Assembly: GCF_021390495.1 (NCBI RefSeq)
Contig: NZ_JAJEJP010000001.1
Location: 2,356,001 to 2,420,000 of the forward strand
Source: Paraburkholderia sp. ZP32-5
GTDB taxonomy: Bacteria; Pseudomonadota; Gammaproteobacteria; Burkholderiales; Burkholderiaceae
Reading direction: 5' to 3'
Length of the DNA: 64,000 bases
Below, in pieces: positions 52,298-58,651 of this stretch. A program made the position numbers and the translations under genes. The notes beneath the pieces were generated by a model. The model searched no databases and was not told the DNA's origin. It was given only the letters and a program-made list of their open reading frames with translations. How positions within the stretch are numbered: position 1 is the stretch's first letter; each line of letters starts with the position of its first letter.

Positions 52298-52995
52298 TGC
52301 GGCCTGTTCCAGCCCCGTTCGATCGCGAACGACACGGTCGCGCGCGCGAGTTCCAGCGAACTGTCGATCAGCTTCAGCGGCGGATCGCGCAATTGCTGCG
52401 CGGCGAGCGGAATCTCGGTGCAGCCCATCACCGCCGCGGTCACACCGCGCGCGGCGAGCGCGTCGAGCACCACGGCCAGATGCGCGCCGGCCGCGTCGAG
52501 CGCACCCGCCTTCACCTCGTGGATGCTCGCGGCGATGCGCTGCTGCATGTCCGCGTCCGGCACCAGCGGCTCGATATCGCGCTCGGTGAGCGCCGCCTGA
52601 TAGAAGCCCGACACCATCGTGCCGCCGGTGCCGAGCACCGCGACGCGGCGCGCGCCGGCGGGTATCGCGGCCACGCAGGCTTCGGCAATATGCAGCACCG
52701 GCGCGCGGCTATGCGCGCGCATCTGCGCATACCAGTGATGCGCGGAATTGCATGGCACCGTGATGAGCCCGACGTCGTTGCGGTTCAGCAAATCGATACC
52801 GGCGAGCAGACCGTCGAGGCAATCCTCGCCTTCGCCGAGAATCGCGCGCGAGCGGTCGGCGATATGCGGCAGATTGGCGACCAGCATCGGCAGATGCTGC
52901 TGGTCGCAACTGGCGTCGGTCAGCTGCACGACCTTGCCCATGAAGTCGACCGTCGCAAGCGGCCCCATGCCGCCGAGGACTCCGATAAGTGCCAT
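52294..52995 (-). CDS. Aspartate/glutamate racemase family protein
   Basis: A 233-residue racemase of the Asp/Glu family. It begins MALIGVLGGMGPLATVDFMG. The two catalytic cysteines are in place: ITVPCNSAHHWYAQM at about residue 81 and AVMGCTEIPLAAQQ at about 191. These fit aspartate racemase (YgeA/RacX branch), making D-Asp or D-Glu, though broad specificity is common. The flanking genes encode DAACS-fold carriers of acidic amino acids, 10 bases upstream and 4 overlapping bases downstream, which supports an acidic substrate. Confidence 0.92.
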   Translation of the reverse strand: MALIGVLGGMGPLATVDFMGKVVQLTDASCDQQHLPMLVANLPHIADRSRAILGEGEDCLDGLLAGIDLLNRNDVGLITVPCNSAHHWYAQMRAHSRAPVLHIAEACVAAIPAGARRVAVLGTGGTMVSGFYQAALTERDIEPLVPDADMQQRIAASIHEVKAGALDAAGAHLAVVLDALAARGVTAAVMGCTEIPLAAQQLRDPPLKLIDSSLELARATVSFAIERGWNRPQ

Positions 52996-53005
52996 AGCAG
53001 GGCTC

Positions 53006-54280
53006 CTAGATCTTCAACGGACGCGGGCAGATCAGCGTGACTGCCGCGGCATTGCCGATCACGAGGATCAGCGTGCGCAGCATGTCGCACAGCGGGTCGA
53101 CCGCGAGAAACAGAATGAATGCCGCTTCGAACGGCAGGCGCAGATACGCGCAGGTCATGCCGACAAGCGACACCGTGACGAGCCCGGTCATGCCGGCCGA
53201 AGCGAAACCCGCGAGCACCGACGCGAGCAGCACCGTGACGATTTCGACGACGCCGAGCGAGCGTCCGTACAGTTGCGCGATAAAGAGCGTCGCGCTGACG
53301 TAATAGACCATCGGGCCGACGCGCAGCAGCGAGATCGTCAGCGGCACCAGCAGTTCGACGCGCGAGCGCGCGAAGCCGAGCCCGTCGACGAGGCTTTCGA
53401 TCATGCTCGGCATGCAGGCCGCGCTGTTACGCGTGGCGAGCGCCAACGCGAACGGCGCGCGCAGCGCGTCGAGCGTCTTGCCGAGACTGTGGTTCGAACG
53501 CTTCCAGATGATCGCGGCGGCCAGCGCCAGCAACAGCACGGAGACCACGAAGAACGCGATCACGAATTGCAGCATCGCGTGCAGCGGCCCGACGCCCGAC
53601 TTGCCGAGCTGCGCGGCGCTCATGCAGATCAGGATCAGCGGCAGCGGATAGCTGAGCCAGTGCATCAGCTTCTGGCACGCGTGATAGATGGTTTCCAGCG
53701 ACTGGCTCAGGCCCGCCGAAATACGCTCCGGCACGCGGCCGACCGCGAGGCCGAACAGCAGCGCGAACACCAGCGCCTTCAGCGCATCGCCGTTCGCCAG
53801 CGCGGCGAAGATGTTGGTCGGCACGAGGCTCGTCAGCACGTCGGACAGGCTCAGCGACTGCTGCGGCAGATCGGCGCCGTACAGGTTCATCACCGTGTCG
53901 CTCGACGACGAGTCGCTGCCGACCATCAGGCCGAAGGTCTGCATCGTCGCGGTCGACAGGTTCTTGCCGGGATGCAGCGCCATCACGACGATCGCGCCGA
54001 CCACCGCAACGGTCGCCGACGCGCCGAGAAACACCGTGATCACGCGCATCAGCAGACGCGACGTGCCGCCGTCGCGAAACAGCCGCTGCAAGCTGAAAAT
54101 GACCGCCGAGATCATGAACGGCAGCGTCGTCATCTTCAGCAGATCGACGTAGATGTCGCCGATAAAGCCGAGCTTCTGCGCCTCGGCGGGCAACAACAAA
54201 CCGATCGTGCCGCCGATCGCGAGACTGCCGATCACCACCCACGGGTTCAGAACGAATGCATAGATCCTGCTGGAATTCAT
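53006..54280 (-). CDS. Divergent DAACS symporter 2, within the T6SS operon
   Basis: A 424-residue DAACS-fold carrier. Start ATG 54280 has AAGAGAG upstream. The helix 8 motif is AVDPLCDMLRTLILVIG, which keeps the Asp and Arg-Thr that bind the amino and side-chain carboxyl groups. The helix 7 N(M/L)DG(T/S) motif is replaced by LLRVGPMVYYVSAT, and the HP1 serine string by ATRNSAACMPSMIE. It is clearly related to but not identical with the carrier at 50873; the two probably arose by an old duplication. Transport, or conversion to a sensor, cannot be decided from sequence. Confidence 0.88.
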   Translation of the reverse strand: MNSSRIYAFVLNPWVVIGSLAIGGTIGLLLPAEAQKLGFIGDIYVDLLKMTTLPFMISAVIFSLQRLFRDGGTSRLLMRVITVFLGASATVAVVGAIVVMALHPGKNLSTATMQTFGLMVGSDSSSSDTVMNLYGADLPQQSLSLSDVLTSLVPTNIFAALANGDALKALVFALLFGLAVGRVPERISAGLSQSLETIYHACQKLMHWLSYPLPLILICMSAAQLGKSGVGPLHAMLQFVIAFFVVSVLLLALAAAIIWKRSNHSLGKTLDALRAPFALALATRNSAACMPSMIESLVDGLGFARSRVELLVPLTISLLRVGPMVYYVSATLFIAQLYGRSLGVVEIVTVLLASVLAGFASAGMTGLVTVSLVGMTCAYLRLPFEAAFILFLAVDPLCDMLRTLILVIGNAAAVTLICPRPLKI

Positions 54281-54360
54281 GATGTGCTCTCTTGCGTGTG
54301 TGCCGTGTACCGATGCGCGTATGCGTGTACGCGCGTTCTTTGTGGCTGATTCATGGCCTG

Positions 54361-55353
54361 TTAATGATTGGTCGCCTGCAGAACCGTATTCACGTCGTAC
54401 TTCGTATTGCGCTCCGCGAGGAACTGGTTGACGAACGCGAGCAGCGTCGGCGTCGACACGTTCACGCCGATTGCGAGCGTGTCTTCCAGATCCTGCAGCG
54501 TGACGACACGCAGCCGAAGCGATGCGGTCGGGTCGACTTTCAGCACGCGCTTCACTTCGAATTCGTCGCGATACGCGGCCGTCACTTCACCCGAGTTCAG
54601 CGCGGCGAGCACCGCTTCCCAGGTCGGGTAGCTGTGCACCTGCGCCTTCGGGAAATTGCTCTCGACATAGGTCGCATACGACGAATTGGCAACCACGCCG
54701 ATCGAGCCGTCATAAGTGCGGATCACTTCCGGCACCGGCCGGCCATGCGCGAGTTGCGCGAACTTCACGCGGTTGAGCAGCAGCGCGCGCTTCAGGCTCA
54801 GATACGGCGTGCTGAAGCTGATCACCTGCGCGCGCGCGAGCGTGCGCGACAGCTTGCTGACCGCGATATCGGCCTGGCCTTTGGCGAGCAGGCTCACCAC
54901 GTCGTCGAAGCTCTTCGCGTCGCGGTTAAAGCGCACCTTCACACCGAGCTTCTTCGCGATGTCTTCTGCGAGCGTGATGTCGAGGCCCGTCAGCTTGCCG
55001 TCGTGCTCTTCGAAGAACGGCGGCTGGTCGACGCCGAGCACCGCGACGATCAGCTCGCCACGCGCGACGATGCGCGCAAACTCGGGTGCGAGCAGACGTC
55101 CGTCCGGCATCTGCACCAGACCGGTCGACGTCATGGTCAGCGACGGCGCCGGTGCCGAAGCGGCACTGTCGACAGCGGCGGCCGTGGCCGGCGCGTGATG
55201 CGCGGGCGCATTACCGGCCGCGCCGGCGGGCAGCGCGATCAACGAACCCAGCGCGAGCGCCGCCGCGAGCATCGCGGTGCCACGTGTGCGGCTAAAAGCG
55301 CGGCCAAAAACGCGGCTAAGGGTCCGGGCAACATTCAGAAACAGAGACGACAT
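54361..55353 (-). CDS. Periplasmic amino-acid-binding protein (SBP_bac_3), no ABC partners
   Basis: A 330-residue periplasmic binding protein. The N-terminus has an Arg-rich region then a hydrophobic signal core ending PAGAAG, followed by an Ala/Pro linker of about 35 residues. The SBP3 domain shows IVARGELIVAVLGVDQPPFF, GKLTGLDITLAEDIAKKLGV, ADIAVSKLSRTLARAQVISF (with the carboxylate-binding Arg) and STPYLSLKRALLLN. These are the marks of polar amino-acid binding proteins. No permease or ATPase gene is adjacent; instead DAACS carriers follow. It may act as a receptor rather than for ABC import. Confidence 0.88.
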   Translation of the reverse strand: MSSLFLNVARTLSRVFGRAFSRTRGTAMLAAALALGSLIALPAGAAGNAPAHHAPATAAAVDSAASAPAPSLTMTSTGLVQMPDGRLLAPEFARIVARGELIVAVLGVDQPPFFEEHDGKLTGLDITLAEDIAKKLGVKVRFNRDAKSFDDVVSLLAKGQADIAVSKLSRTLARAQVISFSTPYLSLKRALLLNRVKFAQLAHGRPVPEVIRTYDGSIGVVANSSYATYVESNFPKAQVHSYPTWEAVLAALNSGEVTAAYRDEFEVKRVLKVDPTASLRLRVVTLQDLEDTLAIGVNVSTPTLLAFVNQFLAERNTKYDVNTVLQATNH

Positions 55354-55367
55354 GACAAGTACCAGTC

Positions 55368-55607
55368 CTAGAGAGTCGAAGAAGCAGGAGCCGCCGCGGA
55401 CGCGCTGCCGGCGTCCGGCGAATTCTGCGGTGCCACACTGCCGGTCGAGACCGACGCGGGCGCGGCCGAAGCCGGGGGCGTGTCCGGCGCGGCAAAGCGC
55501 GAACCGATCTCGACCCCGAGCAGGAACAACAGCACGCATAGCAGCAGCGCGCAGGTCGCGGCGATCGTCACCATCCGCGAAGTCATCGAAAAAACGTATT
55601 GCTGCAT
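55368..55607 (-). CDS. Small single-pass membrane protein of the T6SS amino-acid module
   Basis: A 79-residue protein I cannot assign to a family. One strong membrane helix (residues about 12-32, VTIAATCALLLCVLLFLLGV) is followed by a Pro/Ala/Ser-rich tail (residues 40-79). The short N-terminus MQQYVFSMTSR and charge pattern suggest the tail is periplasmic. GAGG lies upstream of the ATG. It lies 12 bases after the PAAR-like gene and 14 before the periplasmic binding protein gene, so it is co-transcribed with both and could anchor one of them. Confidence 0.75.
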   Translation of the reverse strand: MQQYVFSMTSRMVTIAATCALLLCVLLFLLGVEIGSRFAAPDTPPASAAPASVSTGSVAPQNSPDAGSASAAAPASSTL

Positions 55608-55619
55608 GGGTCCTGGTCC

Positions 55620-56006
55620 TCACGGAATCATGGTGGTGAACTGCGCGGGCGCGGTGATCTGGATCACGCCGCCCCACGAGCACATCAGCTTCGACGAATC
55701 GTTCAGCGCCGGCTGTCCGCCGATCAGCACGGTCGGCGAACCCGGCACCCACGGCGCGGCGGTCACGGGCAGACACGGCATCGGCGTCAGCGCGCCGAGC
55801 GCGGCAGCCGTTGCGGCGGCGACCATCGGATTGCCCATGCAGCTGCAGGTGCCGAACGGCATCACGTTGACCATCGGAATGTGGTCCATGATCGTCGCGG
55901 CCGGCGCGCCCGAGAGCACCGCGTTCAGCGGCAAAACGTTGAGCGTGCCGGGCGCGGCGCCGAAGCTGCATTGCACGGTGGTGCCGGAAGTGATCTGCAT
56001 GCCCAC
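55620..56006 (-). CDS. PAAR-like (DUF4280) spike-tip protein
   Basis: A 128-residue DUF4280 protein, the PAAR-like family predicted to cap VgrG. The start is set at GTG 56006 (VGMQITSGTTVQCSFGAAPG), with GAGGGG six bases upstream; ATG 56000 is close and an ATG at 56024 would overlap the upstream gene. Family marks are the first-strand Cys (VQCSFG), ATIMDHIPMVNVMPFGTCSC, MPCLPVTAAPWVPGSP and SKLMCSWGGVIQI, with four or more cysteines that could hold a metal. No toxin domain is fused. Confidence 0.88.
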   Translation of the reverse strand: MGMQITSGTTVQCSFGAAPGTLNVLPLNAVLSGAPAATIMDHIPMVNVMPFGTCSCMGNPMVAAATAAALGALTPMPCLPVTAAPWVPGSPTVLIGGQPALNDSSKLMCSWGGVIQITAPAQFTTMIP

Positions 56007-56008
56007 GG

Positions 56009-56755
56009 CTAGCCCCTCACCCATTTCTCAAACTTGTTGACGATGCGCGGACCGCCTGGCGTGCCGGGCGCCGATGCCGCCGCGACGCTGCGCCATTCGC
56101 CTTGCGGCTTGCCCTTCACGTACACGCGCTCTTCCATCACGCTGCCGTCCGGCGCGAAACGGCGCACAGTGCCGTCGAGCAGATTCGCGCGATAAGGCGA
56201 CGACTGCACCAGCGTGCCGTCACGCGCATAGTCGCGTGCCTCGCCTTCGAGCATCCCGTGGCGATAGTTCATGCGCCGCACGACCACGCCGTCGTTCATA
56301 TAGAGCGCTTCGCGTTCGAGCTTGCCAGCCTCGTAATGGAGCTTCGACGTGACGAGCCCCGACGGCGCGTAGGACACGCTCTCGCCGTGCAATACGCCCT
56401 GCACGTAGTGCTGACGTGCGGCCGGATTGCCGTCCAGATACAACGTGCTCGCGCCGTGCAGCTTGCCGTTCAGGTAGTGCGCGTGCGTGAGCGGCGTGCC
56501 CTGCGCGTCGAACGTGCGCAACGGACCGCTCAGCGCGCCGTGCGCGAAGTGCGCCTGCTGCAGCACGGTGCCGTCGGGCGCATAGCGCGTGGTCTCGCCG
56601 TGCGGCACGCCATTCACGAGCGACGCGCGGCCGACCAGATGGCCGGCCTTGTCATGCTCTTCGACGATGTGCGCAATGCCATCCGCTTCCGCTGCTTTCG
56701 CGGAAGCGGGTGAATCGGCCGGCGGTGACAGTAACGTTTCGATCGCTGGCCTCAG
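56009..56755 (-). CDS. MORN/YwqK-like repeat protein between vgrG and the PAAR-like gene
   Basis: An open frame of 248 codons made of about nine repeats of 20-23 residues of the form G-x-(L/P)-x-G-x5-Y-x2-(D/S)G (for example GVLHGESVSYAPSGL, GMLEGEARDYARDG, NLLDGTVRRFAPDG). This is the MORN-like/YwqK antitoxin-family fold. The stop is two bases before the PAAR-like GTG. There is no ATG, GTG or TTG in frame before the GTG at 56617. A CTG at 56755 overlaps the vgrG TGA (CTGA), imitating the ATGA overlaps elsewhere in the operon, and I take that as the likely start; 56617 is the alternative and would drop two repeats. The role may be immunity, or adaptor/chaperone for the PAAR-like tip. Confidence 0.72.
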   Translation of the reverse strand: MRPAIETLLSPPADSPASAKAAEADGIAHIVEEHDKAGHLVGRASLVNGVPHGETTRYAPDGTVLQQAHFAHGALSGPLRTFDAQGTPLTHAHYLNGKLHGASTLYLDGNPAARQHYVQGVLHGESVSYAPSGLVTSKLHYEAGKLEREALYMNDGVVVRRMNYRHGMLEGEARDYARDGTLVQSSPYRANLLDGTVRRFAPDGSVMEERVYVKGKPQGEWRSVAAASAPGTPGGPRIVNKFEKWVRG

Positions 56756-58647
56756 TTCAGTTTGACGATGCCGCCTTTCAGCGCGAGCATGCCGCCACCG
56801 TCGACGGTCTGCGTGGTCGACGCCTTGTGCGACACCGTCAGCCCTTCGCTGCTCAGCGTGGTGCCGGCCTTGCTCGAATGCGTGGTGCCCGCTTCGCTCG
56901 CGAGCGACGTACCGGCCTTGATGCTGACCGAACCGCTGACGTCGATCGTCAGATTGCCGCTGACCTTCAGCGTGTAATTGCCGCTGACGGTCTGCGAAAA
57001 CGCCGCGCTGTTCGTATGCGTTTCGTCGCCGGTGATGGACAGCGTGCGGGTGCCCTTGACGTTGTGCGTCTCCTTGCCGGTCTGCACGTCGACCGTGCGG
57101 TCGCCCTTCTGGATCACATGCGATTCGGCGCCGGCGATCACCGTCGTGGTCAGCGCGTTTTCGATCGACACGTTCATGTCTTTCTGCGCGTGGAAGTACA
57201 ACTCTTCGGAATTGATCTTGTCTTCCATGCGGATTTCGTTGCCGGCGGTGCCGCTTTTCGACGAGCGCGACAGCATCACGCTTTGCGTCTGCAGCGACGG
57301 CAGCGCAACCGGTGGCGTGTTGGTGCCGTTGTACACGCAGCCCGTCACGAGCGGCCGGTCCGGGTCGCCGTCGACATAGCTGACCACCACTTCCTGGCCG
57401 ATGCGCGGCAGCACCAGATGCCCCCATCCCTGGCCCGCCGATGCCTGCGAGACGCGCACCCAGCACGAGCTGTTTTCGTCGGCGCCCGCGCTGCCGTCCC
57501 AGTAGAACTTCAGCTTCACTCGACCGTTTGCATCGGTCCAGATTTCCTCGCCCGACGAACCGACCACCTTTGCGGTGTGCGTGCCGGCCACCAGCGGACG
57601 CGGTGTGACGAGCGGCGCGCGAAACGGCACCGATTCCGGAAACACGTCGAACTCGTTGCTGTAGGTGTCGTTCGACGCGGTATGCACGACCGCGCGCACC
57701 ACGTACGCGACATTCAGTGCGCTATTCACATGGCCGCTCAGCGTGAACGACGTGCCGGCCGTCAACGAATAGCAGTAGCCGTTGCCGTGGCCAGTCTGCT
57801 GCTGCACGGTTTGCGCGGCGAGCCGCACCGCGGCCTTGCGCGTGCCTTCGGCGGCGGTCGCGTACTTGCCGGGAAACACATAGCTGCGCCCGGTCGGCAC
57901 CGACGCGCTGCCGCTCGACGTCGCGCTCGAACCGGCCGCCGTCAGATAGTCGTAGTCGGCCAGCACGTGCTCGCCGGACACGATGTCCTGCGTCATCGTG
58001 AATTCGGCGAGCCGCTCGGCGCGCGGCGCGATGCTGCTGTCGGGCGCGAAATACAGTGTCGCGGCGGCGCCCGTCTGATGCGCGGACGCGCTGTCGGCGA
58101 GCACCATCGTATGGGTGCCGTTCGCGAACGTGAAGAAGTAGAAGATGCCCTCTTCCTCCATCAGCCGCGAGATGAAATCGAAGGCGCTTTCGTCGTACTG
58201 CACGCAGTATTCGCGCGCGGTATAGGTGCCGCTGATGCTGAGCTGGAACGTGACCTGGAAGTTGCCGAGCACGGCCTGGATGATGTCGAGCGCGCTCTGG
58301 TTCTGGTAGATCATCCGGTCGCGGCCGAGCGTCAGCAGCCACAGGCGCGGCGCGACTTCGGCCGAATAGAATGCGTACTGCGAGTTCGCGCCCGCATGCG
58401 CGAAGCGCTTGACGATGCCGCTGAAGTAACGCGCGGTGCCGACCTGATCCTTGACCGTGACCGTCACGACCTTGCCGATGATCGTCTGCGCATCGAGCGC
58501 CTTGTTGGTCGAGCGCATCCGCAGATCGAAGTGAAACGGCGCGGAAATCGCCTCGCGGCCCGCGAAACCATCGAGCAGCAGCACGTCCGTGCCGAACGGC
58601 GTCGTCACGGAGATGAACCAGTTGTCCTGGCTAGGCACGCTCGACAT
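56752..58647 (-). CDS. vgrG: Type VI secretion spike protein VgrG
   Basis: The trimeric spike protein, 631 aa. The gp27-like head starts at about residue 10 and includes FHFDLRMRSTNKALDAQTII, EYCVQYDESAFDFISRLMEE and EEGIFYFF. The gp5-like OB fold has GRVKLKFYWDG, CWVRVSQASAGQGWGHLVLP and RIGQEVVVSYVDGDPDRPLV. The C-terminus is a beta-helix of repeats rich in Ser and Thr ending GGGMLALKGGIVKLN, the DUF2345-type end. No effector domain is fused. It is preceded by clpV at 4 bases and followed by the repeat-protein gene. Confidence 0.95.
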   Translation of the reverse strand: MSSVPSQDNWFISVTTPFGTDVLLLDGFAGREAISAPFHFDLRMRSTNKALDAQTIIGKVVTVTVKDQVGTARYFSGIVKRFAHAGANSQYAFYSAEVAPRLWLLTLGRDRMIYQNQSALDIIQAVLGNFQVTFQLSISGTYTAREYCVQYDESAFDFISRLMEEEGIFYFFTFANGTHTMVLADSASAHQTGAAATLYFAPDSSIAPRAERLAEFTMTQDIVSGEHVLADYDYLTAAGSSATSSGSASVPTGRSYVFPGKYATAAEGTRKAAVRLAAQTVQQQTGHGNGYCYSLTAGTSFTLSGHVNSALNVAYVVRAVVHTASNDTYSNEFDVFPESVPFRAPLVTPRPLVAGTHTAKVVGSSGEEIWTDANGRVKLKFYWDGSAGADENSSCWVRVSQASAGQGWGHLVLPRIGQEVVVSYVDGDPDRPLVTGCVYNGTNTPPVALPSLQTQSVMLSRSSKSGTAGNEIRMEDKINSEELYFHAQKDMNVSIENALTTTVIAGAESHVIQKGDRTVDVQTGKETHNVKGTRTLSITGDETHTNSAAFSQTVSGNYTLKVSGNLTIDVSGSVSIKAGTSLASEAGTTHSSKAGTTLSSEGLTVSHKASTTQTVDGGGMLALKGGIVKLN

Positions 58648-58651
58648 GCTG

